Shown here piece after piece: positions 36,190-48,725 of a stretch of DNA of 64,000 nucleotides; position 1 is the stretch's first letter; each line of letters opens with the position of its first letter. This DNA comes from Acheta domesticus (lineage: Eukaryota; Arthropoda; Insecta; Orthoptera; Gryllidae). Under the pieces are notes generated by a model. The model did no database searches, was not told where the DNA came from, and saw only the letters and a list, made by a program, of their open reading frames with translations. The stretch spans positions 109,185,112-109,249,111 of the forward strand of contig JAHLJT010008756.1 of NCBI GenBank assembly GCA_031308135.1, in the 5' to 3' direction. The translations under genes were made by a program, and so were the position numbers.

Positions 36190-36560
36190 GGTACAAACCA
36201 ATGAAGACGACGATAAGAGGTAAAGACACAGGGAGGCGAGAGAGCGGCAAACGGGCTGTGGCAGGAGGTAGCGGGGTCAGCGGTGAGGACATAAGCGCAG
36301 GCGAGGACGGCAGAAGCATCACGAGGGCGGCGCGAGGGCGTTCGTCCCGTATCTGGAGGCATCGCCAACAAAAAGGGCGAGGGCGAGGGCGCCCGCCCAC
36401 TTACCCGCTCCGACGCGCGTTAACAGATAAACGAGCAGAATCAATTTCGCATTAGCCATAAATCTGGGCTGCTGTAATGTATTCCACCGAGGCGGGGGAG
36501 CCTGCGTTGTGGCTGGCTGCCATCTTGCGGGGGGTAGGGGCGGGCAGTGTCCTCTCAATG
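36190..36560. other. GC-rich island
   Basis: CpG-containing stretch with frames of 74-104 residues on both strands, none recognisable. It stands out from AT-rich surroundings and could be a host promoter or first-exon region. Confidence 0.3.
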
Positions 36561-38919
36561 GACTTGCAAGAGCGCCGTATCTGAATTCTGACGTGAACAG
36601 ATAGCGAATGGGAGCATGTCATTGACTGTGTTCCTAAGAAAATATAAAATATTTCATGCTATGTACTGGAAACTTCTAAGTAACTCAGGCCATAACAGAA
36701 CTTCGGCTTACAATATCATAATCTTTCCATCAATTTCGCAATATAGGGTCGCAAGTGAATATTAGGCTAAATACCTATATTTTATTGTAAGAGATATCAT
36801 ACAAATATCAATCTACATTCAAATGAAGTTATTTGTGCTGTTTACAGTAAAGAATACTTTGCCTATTTCTTCTTAAATCTTAACGTAGAAATTTTCAACT
36901 GATATGCTGGATTAATTAATCATTATGTTTCTCACTAATCTTATAAACAAGATCTAACGTACACAAAATATAGGGATAACACATGTTTACACAAAAGATA
37001 CAGTAACAGAATGAAGATTACGGATCATTACCCTGGTAATAGTGGAAACTCTGGACTCCAGAGCTTCAGACACATATACACATGTCCGTCTCTCTATTTA
37101 TTGTGTGAATATGAACAAAATATTTCGAAAAATAATACTTTCTGGTCCATCTGGATTAACTCCAGTTCCTGCAAATTTGACGTTTTTTATATATTAGAGA
37201 ATATGCTATTTTTGCTGAGACGCCCTTTTAACTTCTCACGCAAAGAAGTAAAATAAATTTCGTTAAAAGATGAATGAACTATGAAACCTTAAGGTAAGTA
37301 GTCGCCGATGCCGTCAGTCGAAGGTAGTTTGTGTTGTTTTTTGCATTCACAGATTTATCTTAACTTTTGAGATTCCACTAACGTCAAAATGAACCATAAT
37401 ATATTTTGTGTTATTATTGCTAAAAACATGAGCTTTTAACACTATATGCATGTTCTAAAAGTATTTTTTACTAGTGTCTATCTAGAACACATTATGTTAT
37501 TAATATATGTTTCCAGTTGGTATGCAAATGTCAGTTCGAAGCATACAAAAAACATAGTGCCACATTTGGTAATATTTGCATTAATTCAAATAAAATATTA
37601 ATTGATTTTTTACTTGTTAATTCATTTAGACCATCGTCGTCGGCCTCTTGTGGAAGGTAAAAAAAATATTGAATATCATGGCGACGTAACGGTTCAAAGT
37701 ACTGGAAAGAATGTGCGAGTACAAATAAACCTCAAAAAACATTTCACTATGATGCTGTGACATTCACAAAACTTAAATCGATCTATAAGGATATAAATAA
37801 TGTCCTCAGACGTGTATATTGGTATTACACCGCTTTGATTGCGAAGCCTTTCTCTCACAAACCTCATGGATATTTTCCAGAAGCCTCATGGAAGACGCTT
37901 CCACTCAACTCACACTAATTGCCAACTGGCGTTACATAAGCTGCAACCCGTCCAAAAAACCTCAGCCTTCAAGATAATTCACTTAACTGCACTTAATTTT
38001 ACGAGACATTTACGTGTCTCTTAAACACTGTCGACCCTGTTCCAGCATTTTTTGGAAGTGGAATAGACACTAGGGGATATGCAAGGGGCGCGTGCTCGCG
38101 CAGACGAGGTATGCAAGGGAGGGGCCATGCGTCCTAATCCGTGGAGTAGACATAAATCCACTTACCCGCAAACTCTAATTTATGACTGCGAGAGAGCGTG
38201 AACGTGCTAATTTCCTCCGGTAAAAAATTTAAACACAGGAGGTGTAGCGGGTTTACAGAAAACGTGAGTGGAAAACTCAGAGCAGGACTGAACTTCATAT
38301 GAAACTTAAAAAAAGTTCTTAAACATCAATAACAAATACTTATAGCAATCTAAAATCATAATGACCATAAGCGTATTGTGAATAAAAGGATTGGTTTTAG
38401 TGAAAAAGTGCACTAAAAGCTCAGAATCAGACTGGAAATATAAAATAACCGATAATCAACAGTTCTAGACAATATATTCATTTACAACGATTTATGATGC
38501 AACGGACAATGTTTCTTGTTACGGTATTCAATCGCTTTTTATTCTCGAATTGCTGGTATTTCACGTAAGTAGTTTGTGAATAATAAACTCTTCATAATTA
38601 CATTGACTATTCCACACGTGAAATTAAAACCAATAGTGTTTAACTATGCATACAATATGCCTCAATCAGGGCGGTGTATCTCCAAAAGTTTATCGCTTTT
38701 TCTACCCGATTTTTCTTACCGCTCGTCCCTCCTGGCCAATCATCAACTGTGACTTATTTATCGTAGGAAGCGGTATATATCGATCTTTATGTCGATGTCC
38801 AATAAACCACCAATGTACTACAAGATAATCTCATTAATTTGTTACATTTTCAGTATTTCGTGCAGTATTTCGGAACTCTGATGTACATAATTTCATTCGT
38901 TGAATAGTCCTATTAAATA
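36561..38919. other. No supported gene
   Basis: AT-rich DNA with no recognisable frame, repeat or structure. Confidence 0.5.
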
Positions 38920-38983
38920 CCACGAGTGCTTTGTAAATTCTCAGATAAATCAGATTTATCGATAATTTCCAAAGCACTCGTGG
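38920..38983. repeat. 64-bp hairpin with perfect 14-bp arms
   Basis: CCACGAGTGCTTTG (38920-38933) is the perfect reverse complement of 38970-38983. The loop contains a second inverted repeat, GATAAATC/GATTTATC. It could be a short MITE or a transcribed hairpin; nothing in the sequence decides between these. Confidence 0.8.
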
Positions 38984-39738
38984 CATTACCTACGATAAAC
39001 TTCATAAACAAAACTAAAGAGATATGATGGGTTACATGAAGACGGGAAAATAAATATGTAAAGTGAAACTATTTACCAAACAGTTTAGAAACGTTCATTG
39101 AAAAGGTAAGTAATTAGTGATGATAATTTGAAAGGATTACTGCATAGTTGCATTTGTGGAAATGTTTTTTCTGTGTTATGTATATGTTATATGTACATGT
39201 GTGATATAACAACGAATGATTTATTTTATCTAATTTAATTTACTAGCTCAGTTCTTTGGGATCTATATGTTGACACACCTGCACGCTTACCTGCAGGCTG
39301 GTTGTCACTGGATTGCCCTCTATACAGAGGAGCTTGGAAGTCTGAAATTGTATATGTCCCGAAGGAATTACACACAACGTGGCACAACAATAATTTTGTT
39401 TATTAAGAATGGAATTTGAGATTAAAAATATAAAAATTCTCTTGCTTAATTTCATGCATTAAGTTCACTGTACCAAATTGTCTGGCGTTGTGAAACGATG
39501 GCCCCGCAGTTCGTAGCCCCTTGACTTCCGCGCCGAAAATCCGTCTGCTTCTTTCTTGCTGCTCACTTCTTGCACACTTGTTCCACAATTTGTCCTCCCT
39601 ATTCGCGTCGATGTCCAACTTTAATAATTTAGGTTACATACGCGCCGTTACCACCAGGATGCCAGTCAACCACCAACTCTCCCTCGTCCAGGGCCCCCTT
39701 CTCGCGCGTCAACAACCTTCGTTATCTAGTAACCGCGA

Positions 39739-39848
39739 CCGTCCAGATTGAAGCGCGGCGTTTGTTTTGTAATATTTTTGTATTTTACAGCTCCGTCCGT
39801 CCAGATTAACGCGCGGCGTTTGTTCTGTAATATTTTGTATATTACACA
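39739..39848 (+). repeat. Tandem duplication, period 58 bp, two units
   Basis: CCGTCCAGATT starts both units (39739 and 39797), followed by GCGCGGCGTTTGTT and TGTAATATTTT in each, with a few substitutions. Confidence 0.85.
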
Positions 39849-40137
39849 TGTTATATGTTATATGTATATATTGTAACCGAATGCGTAGGTCGGCTGTGGG
39901 GAACTTCAGTGGGAAAGTGGCCCCTTTTGAAATTTTGAAAAAAACAACAACACAAAGACGTAACCACAAACATCAATATAATTGAATACTCATAGAAAAA
40001 TCAAACCACAAATTGCAATATGACAATAACATAAAGAAATAAATACACAAAGAAAATAATAACATTTAACAGCAATAAAAAAACAGAGGGAAAATCAACT
40101 GAAAACTCATCTTAAATAGTTTTTCTCTTAGTTGATA

Positions 40138-40880
40138 CGAATTAGAATCACAGTAATATCTTCTATGACTAAATGAAATAGAAATTCAGTTTATTGAACA
40201 AATGGGATCTCAGATGAGATGAGGAGTGATGATAATGTAATGTCATAGGGAGGAGCACTTGCATTTCACCTGACAGAGTATCATAGTGCTTTCTGTTTGT
40301 GAAAATTGCAGTTAATTCATCCCTCAACATACACTACATACACTCACTACACACACTCTTACATAATTTCGTGCACGAAATTTTCTGGGATTACAAAAAG
40401 AATATCTTTTGCACCTTTCACTCAATACAAAAACACAAAAAATTATCATTTTACATCAAATCACATCAAAATTAACTTTTTTTAAATTGGCACAAATTAG
40501 AATCATATCAATATTCCCTGTGATAATCAAATTGAAATTCAAATAAATTGATGCAAAAAAATGTCAAGTGAGATGATACATACCAATGAAGTTATATCAG
40601 AAGGAAGAGCACATGCATTTTGCAAAACAGGATATCATAGTACCTTCTGCCTACAAGCATTGAATGTAACTGTCCCTCAACAACACTGCATTAACATTCA
40701 TATGTTTTTTTCTTGCTCACAATTCGCCATGAAGTTACATCAGAAATTATCTTTGGCACAACTTCACTCAATACCAAAACACAAAATTATCATGAATCAT
40801 TTTTAAAATTGTCACTAATTAGAATCATATCAATATTCTCTATGATTAAATTAAATTGAAATTCAAACAAATTGAATAAA
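40138..40880 (+). repeat. Degenerate long-unit tandem repeat (320-355 bp)
   Basis: TTAGAATCA followed by an imperfect match to TATCAATATTCTCTATGAT recurs at about 40142, 40497 and 40818. The intervening sequences also share landmarks such as GAGCACxTGCATTT, TATCATAGT and TCACTCAATACxAAAACACAAA. Two units plus a partial third are visible. No coding potential is seen. Confidence 0.75.
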
Positions 40881-41511
40881 ATATAGTTTTGAAAAGCACA
40901 GAAGTATTCAAGATATGTGGCATCAAACTACTATAGAACATTAACTTTTATTACAGCATACACCTTTGGTTGAAATTGAAATTATGCCTTATTTCTTCTC
41001 AACACGCAACCAAATTTCAATATATTTGAAATGTTTAAGTTCACTTGGATTCTTCCACAATTCATAACAAATATAATTTTATAACTTTCTTGATGGTTCT
41101 TAAATAGCTCTAATAGATTTATAACTTCACTTGGAGTTAACTCTACCATCCATAATACTTCTTTCAAAACAGAAACTGCACTTACCGCTTATTAACAGGA
41201 CAAAATTCTTTCAAACATCAGTAAAGTCCTCCCACACGAAAAATCCTTAACTTCAAATATCTTCTGCACATGTTACAAAGTTACTATGATAATGCACATG
41301 GAACGGATATACCAGTCATTAAAAACGTTTTATAATGGCAAAACAATCTCCGAGGGTGAACTACGAGAACCATACCTCAACCTTAGTTCGGAGGTTGTGC
41401 CCATGGAATGTCCAACCCGTCCAATGGTCCCCGTCCAACGGTGAACGGCGTGAACACACAATCGGGGAGTTCGGGTGGAATTTACCCAATGTGGCACATA
41501 AAAATCGAAAT

Positions 41512-44364
41512 TATTCGAAAAATCGAAAGCCTTAAGGAAGTATAGAAGCGTGGGAACAGGTGAAGCAAGAAATGCCTACTTGTTATTACGCAGGCAGTAC
41601 GAGGCCACAATTAAGAAATCGAAGAAATCTTGGCAGGAAAGTGAGGCAGCAAGAATAGACGCTATTGTAAAGAACGATCTTAGTAAATCAATCTGGGACG
41701 TTATCAGATCTCTGCGTAGTAATATAGATGCACGTAATGCAATTTCAGCAGACGCGTGGGTGCAGTATTTTTCACGAACGCTCGCAATAGCTGACATTGA
41801 AAGAGGGGCAAATATTTTCACTGAACGGATTGTGCCTGAATTAGATGAACCGTTAACGTGGAATGAAGTGAATAAAGGAATTTTAGCCACGAACACTAGA
41901 AAAGCTTGCGGCGCGGATGGCATTCCGACAAAATTTATTTCGGAGTTGTGGAACTTAGATCCGGAGAGTATTCTGAATCTGTTTAATAGCATTCTTGATA
42001 CCGGGTCGTATCCAGAAACGTGGAGTACAGCTATCCTCCAACCTATTTATAAAAATAAGGGCGATACGAGTTGCCCAGAAAATTATCGTGGCATTAGTAT
42101 TTTACAAGCGCTAAGCAAATTGTTCTGTAAAATTCTTAACGTTCGACTGAGCGATTGGGCGGAAAAATATAGTAAAATTTCAAAAATGCAAGCAGGTTTT
42201 AGAAAAGGCTTCGCGACCACCGACAATATCTTTGTGTTAGATACACTAGTAAAACAGGCGCTTTCACGTAAACGAGGCCATTTATATTGCAGTTTTGTGG
42301 ATTTCGAAAAGGCTTTTGGAAAGGAAGGAAAAGGAAAAGGATTTTGATTCAATCAACAGAGAATCGTTATGGCAAAAACTAAATGAACTAGGCATCTCAA
42401 GTAAAGTTTTAACGGTGTTACAGAATATGTACAGAGAAGTAAACTTCTGCGTCAAGTGCGGTGACGGAAGTACAACGCAAAAAATCAAATCAACAGTAGG
42501 GGTAAGACAGGGTTGTCCTCTTTCACCGCTGTTGTTTATCTTGTATATAAATGATTTATTGACTTGGGTACAGGAAACCGACACATCTGCACCGGCAATT
42601 GATGGCCTGAAAATTCCCGGATTACTTTATGCGGACGATTTAGTTCTATGCTCAGAAACGATTGAGGGATTACAGTCGAGTTTAAACACCCTAGATAGAT
42701 ATAGTGTAGCATGGGGACTAAAAGTAAATATTCAAAAAACGAAGATTGTTGTCTTCAAGAATGGGTTTATTTGGGGTAACAAAGAGAAATGGTATTACGC
42801 ACAGGAGGAACTCGACCGTGTTAAAACTTTTACTTATCTTGGTGCAAAATTCTCTATGAACGGGGGATGGAATAAAAACATAGTTGCGGCTCATAGTAAA
42901 GGAAGAATTGCTCTCAAAGAAATCGGTTGCGTAATGCGTAGAGTACCGGAATTGCCTTTAAAGGTGTGCGACACAATGTTTAAATCGCTAGTGCTCCCAG
43001 CAATGAATTACGGGGCGGAAATCTGGGGAGTGGACAGAATAGACAGATTAGAAAGCATCGAAACAGATTATTATAAATTAATTCTCGGAGTCTCTAGATT
43101 CGCAGCTAATGCCGGCGTCTTAAGAGAGGTAGGTAGTGTAGGAATTTGGAAAGATTTAAAAATGAAAGCCATTAAGTTTTGGATTAGATTAGCAAGTGAA
43201 GAGTCTGACAAGCTTATTCACGGGTGCTTTAGAGCGCAACTACAGGAAAACGATCAGCGCTATTGGGCGTACAAAGTGAAACGGGTACTAGAACGCGCAG
43301 GTTGGGGGATGTTTCTCCTGAAATGGTTGAGAATAGGGGAACACGGGAGATAGAACGGTTAATTTCAGATCGACTTTCGGATATTAAAAGGCAAGATATT
43401 CTGGCAGCATCGGCAGAAAAATGTTCGTTAGTGGTACAAATTCACACGAGTCCTGTATGGGGATGCGAAAGTTACGTACACACACTTAAAAGGGATGCAA
43501 GAGGGGGATACGCTTGGTTTAGGGTAGGAGGGTGGATGCAACATAGAATGAAGGATTCGAATGACAATGGAATCTGTGTACTTTGCAGTGATAGAGAACA
43601 TTGGATCCACATCCTTTTAAATTGCTGCGCTACAGAAACTTGGAGAGGAAAATGGATGGGAATGGGGAACTATTGCTTCCAATTCAGAAACATAACGCTC
43701 GCTCAAAACATATTAGCTGATAATAGATCTCACTTCATGAAAGAATTAGGAACATTTTTAGGAAAGGTTCGAACTGTCAGGGAAACGGTAATCAGGGAAT
43801 GGGAAAACAGCACTGGTTAGTAGTACGAGCGGAGCCTAGACTGGAGATGAAATAATTAATTCAGTAAGCAAGAGATCATTAAGTTAACTAGAAAGGTAAT
43901 CAGTAATGCTAATCATTAATATTAAGTAATAAGTTAGTAATAATTAAATTAGTCAGTAAGCGATAATTAAGTTAATTAGTAGTAAATTGTTCGGAGAGGC
44001 GGTGGTGCGGGCGATCTTCTGTGGCGGTGTTTGATTTCAGGGGCTGAGGAGGCCAAAGACTTGATGGAGAAGATTCCCACGCCAGGAAATAAATAGTTTA
44101 GAAAAAAACTAGTAGTTTAGCATGTCTTCTGACGGCAGGTTTTTCCCCCTTCAGGGGTTTTTTTTCTCAGCCGTACCTTATGGTCTCCCTTCCGCGGCTT
44201 TGATGCGATGAAGAGACTATTAGGGGTGAATGCCAGAATTTGAAAGGTTAGAATGCGGTAGGATGTAGGTATTGTAATGGCTTAAAGGCCTTCAGCCTAG
44301 CCACATAGTTAAAAGAATTGAAATTTTGTATCAATGTGTTACCTATTAAATAAAATAAATAAAT
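41512..44364 (+). mobile_element. 5'-truncated non-LTR retrotransposon with target repeats
   Basis: The insertion is framed by AAAAATCGAAAT at 41500-41511 and 44365-44376 (14 bp if the preceding AT is counted, though the tail's own (TAAA)n blurs this). The left end starts inside ORF2, after the endonuclease region. The 3' UTR (43821-44340) ends in an AATAAAATAAATAAATAAAA tail. Precise target repeats, a nearly intact reading frame and few lesions suggest a fairly recent copy. It belongs among invertebrate LINEs with a C-terminal zinc-knuckle-like motif; the clade is not assigned. Confidence 0.9.
41514..43820 (+). pseudogene. LINE ORF2 protein remnant (reverse transcriptase), two frameshifts
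   Basis: The frame is open from the truncated left end. Recognisable parts in order are KACGADGIP, PIYKNKGD with NYRGIS, QAGFRKG, FVDFEKAF (motif A with catalytic Asp), GVRQGCPLSPLLF (motif B), LLYADDLVL (motif C with the catalytic Asp pair) and NIQKTKIVVF (motif D region). Near the C-terminus CVLCSDREHWIHILLNC gives a C-x2-C-xn-H-xn-C motif. Lesion 1 is a 28-bp AAGG-like insertion inside the motif A segment at about 42318-42345, shifting frame. Lesion 2 is near 43305, where one base missing from a G run shifts frame again. The protein would normally reverse-transcribe the element's RNA at the nick; this copy cannot make it. Confidence 0.9.
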
Positions 44365-44459
44365 AAAAATCGAAATACCGACCTTAGTCCTTAGGAAGAT
44401 TTAGCTCGCTCAAACATTAAAGCGTGCTGGACGAAGAAGCGTGACGGCGTCCGTCTTAA

Positions 44460-44700
44460 CGTGGTACCATTTCCGCTGACTGCGTTCGCGGCCACACCTC
44501 TAGCTCCCCAATCTCACACCTCGTCTTCTCGAAACTTTCTGTCCATCTCTGACCGTTAGTCTCCCCCCCTTCACCGCGCACGTCACCACCGTGGGGTGAC
44601 AACTCTCCCCCAGCGCCTCCCTCCACCGACCGCTGATATGGAGGCGATGTCGCCGCCGCCGCGGCGTGAACGTGCAGCGAATCTCGCAGTCTCTTTCTTG
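44460..44700. other. GC-rich island
   Basis: CpG-bearing stretch with a 94-residue minus frame of biased composition. It lies just left of the 58-bp palindrome. No gene can be supported. Confidence 0.3.
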
Positions 44701-44745
44701 TTGATAATTTTATCTGAGGCCTAATCTGAGCTCGCCACATGTCAC

Positions 44746-44803
44746 GGCATAATATGACATTTGTGATATAACATATGTTATATCACACATGTCATATTAT
44801 GCC
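44746..44803. repeat. 58-bp near-perfect palindrome
   Basis: The two 29-bp arms (44746-44774 and 44775-44803) are reverse complements at 28 of 29 positions with no spacer. The 16-mer GTTATATCACACATGT in the right arm recurs inverted at 39195-39210, which suggests a dispersed palindromic element. Confidence 0.9.
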
Positions 44804-45289
44804 ATTCTATTCGTTACAACTATTCAAATAAGTTGGATCATCTTATTAATCGATGTATATATTTGAAATATATACAAGATTAGAAGATAAATTTAGTGAC
44901 AGGAGATAATAACTATAACTAGACGTACTCTTGGATTCAGAAATATGTCAGGCTATCACTATGCATAGGAGAAAATAATGTTTTCGAAAAGTAATAAAGA
45001 TTTGCAAGTCATCTACTATCTCCACAATAATAGCTACGTGTAAGTGCGCATAGAACCCTTTTACAGATTTTACAGAGACCACAGAATATCTGGAGTTTCC
45101 GATGAAAGAGGACACATCAAAATACATTCTGTCCTGACCACGTTCAATATGAACTTACCGTCACTAGGAATACACAAATCCAGACTTCCACCCATTCAGC
45201 GCCAATTCAATTCACGCAGCATCCATCCCAGGCTGTCTTTCTTTATATTGGGCTTCGTAGAAAGTGGTCGCCTAAGATGGGTTCGAGGC

Positions 45290-45530
45290 CAGGGTCCGCG
45301 GATACGGAAGCCATCCATCACCTTTAAGACCTTGCGCCCGCCACCAGCCGCTTCCGAGGAGTGCACGTCGGGGGGGGGGGGCTCTGAAATATTCATCAGC
45401 GCGGAAACACCGCCGCCGCCGCCGCGGTTTTGCTCGGCGTGTTGCGGCATTCGGGGCGGAGAGCAACAAAAATGCGCGCCTCCGTCCAACGTAGACGCCA
45501 GCTCAACAGCCGCTTGGTACGGGCGAGGCT
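45290..45530. other. GC-rich island with a 12-G run
   Basis: Contains (CCG)n-like triplets and a run of 12 G at 45370-45381. Frames on both strands are of biased composition. Possible promoter-type island, unproven. Confidence 0.3.
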
Positions 45531-47776
45531 CCGCTAGTGGATTATGCTCGCAATCTCTGCTTACAAGCTGTTTAAGTTACTTCGCTCACGAAGTCTCCAA
45601 TGACCATTATTGTTGATTCATTGACTGATTAGTGATTCCGGACGTATCAACTGCTAAAGTCATTATTCTCCTACTGTATTGTATTGTTTTGTGACGAGAG
45701 GTAGTAATGATCTTCCCTCGATGGATGGCGAGATACAGCGCCAAACTACATTGGCTTGCAGGGATTGTTCCCCAACCATCGCACAGCACCAGTCGGGACA
45801 AGCTATAAGTTCTCGGTCTGCCGACGTGTGTACTACTGGTCTCCCGACATGTGTGGTGGTGTAGTGCATGTAAGAGAAAATGTGTGTAATTAGGGGTAAA
45901 GAAAAGATAAGGAAGGGGAAAGGAAGATCGTGCACGACCAGTGGCCTGTTTATTAGGATACTAATGACCACAGAAAATTATCGATCAGAGCAGCCGACAC
46001 CAAGAATACTACTTTTGAGACAACTACATCACGCTAGTACTAGGAATATTATTGATCATTCAACGTGAACCCATGACGAATTCAAAGAGTTTGATTCAAG
46101 GTACTATGGAAACTCGTTCCGTACGTTTTGTGCAAGTTGGTGGTGGCGGTGGTTCTTCCCTTCTGAAACGTGAGATCCTGCGTCAACCTGTACATAGACT
46201 GGCAAAGTTTCCGCCAACAGGTTCTAACAGGTTACTACTCAGTGTCACTGCTCCAATCGGGATAAGCTCTAAAGTCTTTTTGTACTTAGGTCTAGGTTGT
46301 CTACTGATTATTAACTTTAGTTTCATTATAATTATTAGGTACTTATTATTCTGATTATCAACTAATGAGAATTTGTAAAATTATTATCAAAAAAGACAAT
46401 AGATCAAAAGTTATATTAACATTGTTTTTTTAACTACTACTTTTGCGACATTGCAGAGTTGTGCTTTGTTTCTTCTTCAGACACTATGAACATATATAAA
46501 TTTCATATATTAATTTACGATTGTTATTTGTACATCCATTCTCTGTATCATACAACTAATTTCTGTATAATTTATACATTAGAAATGTAAAAGTTTGTAA
46601 ATACAAACATTAATTAATATTATGATTTAACACCTAGCATTACAACAGGATATAACGTTACATTGGTAGACTTTTAGATCAAGATTCGCATATTTGTAGT
46701 TTATACAGTAGCTCCTGTAGAGCAAACTTGATGGCTGCAGGAGGAAGATCATCAGGCTTTCCCTCTACACGAGTGTGGGCACTATCTTGGGTGAAGTCTT
46801 AACTAATGTAGTTACATTTTTCCCACATTTTTTTTCTTTTGAAATTGAATTAAAATTTTGGATGGCGCACATCGGAGCGAAAGAGGCTGATTTCTTATTG
46901 GAAAGGAAGCAAACGAGGGGACCACGAGGCTACGCAAGGCAAAGGAATCTTAAGACGAGTTTCTTCACTCCAGTGTCCAGCGGCACGACACTCGATTGCA
47001 GTTCGCTGACCTCGAGCAACGAGGGACGGCAGCGCTTTAGAAGGAGTCGACCGGCTAGTGGTATTCGTGAGTCAAAACGTTCCGCTGAGAACTGTATGAT
47101 CATGTTTCCCCCCTCCCCCAGTAGAGAATCAGAAGCAAATTTGCTAATGTTGTGGTACAAGAAAAGCAGCTCATTTCGTTACGTCTGGTAACACAGGATC
47201 AAAATTTCTAACATCAAGTGCATTTTTAAGTATTAGATTGTCGTATTAGAATACAGATAAATTCTAAGTGTAAATTCTCTGTAACGTTCTAGAACGAAAT
47301 TCTATAAAATTAATAGTCATTAAAACAGATAAAAGATGTATAAATTCAGTACTATTTTTCAAAGTTAATTCGACGAATTCATTCTAGAAAATGAATCATG
47401 ATTCCAACTCCATTTAATTTTAGTAAGAAAAAAGTTGCAGAAACAGGACAGAACTAATGGTTAAAAGTAAGATAAATTATATGAAACATTATAAGTGTGA
47501 ATTAAACAAATGCTCTATAAATTAGAAATTTAAATTCTTAGTGCTAACAAAGTAGGAAACGGTTGTATACAATATTTTCCCATTATTTGTTTACGTAAAT
47601 AGTGTATATAAGGGTATTTGCATCTCTATGTATTTCTTTCAGGAAGTGTACTATATTTTTTGCCATTGTATTTTTCGTTTCTATTGTGTATGATATAGCT
47701 CGTATATTCTAGTGTTTTTCAGCATTTGTTAGTTAAAATAACTAATACTGTCTATTCAGCACAATTAAGTGTATAC
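45531..47776. other. No supported gene
   Basis: Mixed AT-rich DNA. The largest frames (138 residues at 46775-47191 and 102 at 45663-45971) contain no motif I recognise and no supporting signals. Confidence 0.5.
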
Positions 47777-47910
47777 TATTGGTGCTACAACACATACTTT
47801 CCCGCGTTATTGAAAACAGCTACGTAGTATGGAAATATTGCACTTTCTGTACTACTAACATCTTAGCTAATATTTGAAAACGTCCAACGCAACCAATAAG
47901 CAAACTCACT
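47777..47910 (+). repeat. Terminal segment of a subfamily related to the 1.55-kb repeat
   Basis: TATTGGTGCTACAACACATACTTTCCCGCG resembles the 5' end of the 1.55-kb family for about 30 bp and then diverges (TTATTGAAAACAGCTACGTA). The next roughly 100 bp match 53937-54051 in inverted orientation. Confidence 0.75.
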
Positions 47911-48544
47911 GTTTCCATTGCAATGTCAGAACTATGTGAATTCTACAACAGCATAAAAATATAATACTAATGTGTTGTAAACTTGTATTGGAAAAAGAAG
48001 TCTGACGCCCCCGAACAATATGAAAATGCAATTCATAGGGCCATTATTAGAGAATATTGTTCTAAAACCAGGCAAAAATGCTCTACTCACATCAAGTTGT
48101 ACAGCATTTGGTGCGAAAACTAAATATTTTCATGCAAATATAAAGATAAATTTGATAATTATGACTCATTTTCATACAGCTACATCAAGTCACAATAATG
48201 ACACGTAATTCACAGAAATTTGCGACCACAAAACGGACTTCCATTGTTGCATTCCCTGCATTGTCACTATTCTCTGAGAGCTAGTTTTTTATTTCAAATT
48301 TTTCAAAATAATTTCGAAAAGATTAATTTGAAAATTTAAAACAGAAGGTTGAGTGTAAGAAACGAACGAAGATATAATATACAAACTTGAAAATTCTAAT
48401 TTACGGCCCATGCCTGAAGCGCAGTAAATTAGCAGCCGGCTATTATGTTTGTTACGAAATTATAGAAAAACTACTCATATTATCAAAAAAGTTAATCATG
48501 ACTTTATTTGAAGATGTAGATTTGATAAATACATTTCATTGAGA

Positions 48545-48725
48545 AAACTAGCATCCATCTATCGCCGCCCAAAGTACCTTTTTTTACATTTTCTTCATTT
48601 TTTGGTTTCCTAATAGAAAACGGAAATATAAATTTTACAAAATTAAAGAACAGTAGAACCTCGTCCTTAATGGTTATTTTCATTGAAAAATTTGGAGCCG
48701 TTTTAAGAAAATGGCGTTTAAGCTC
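48545..48725 (+). repeat. 1.55-kb repeat family, 5' interior fragment
   Basis: CATCTATCGCCGCCCAAAGTAC, TTTTGGTTTCCTA and GAGCCGTTTTAAGAAAATGG are family landmarks in forward order. It stops abruptly at the 3' end of the minus-strand LINE. Confidence 0.75.
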
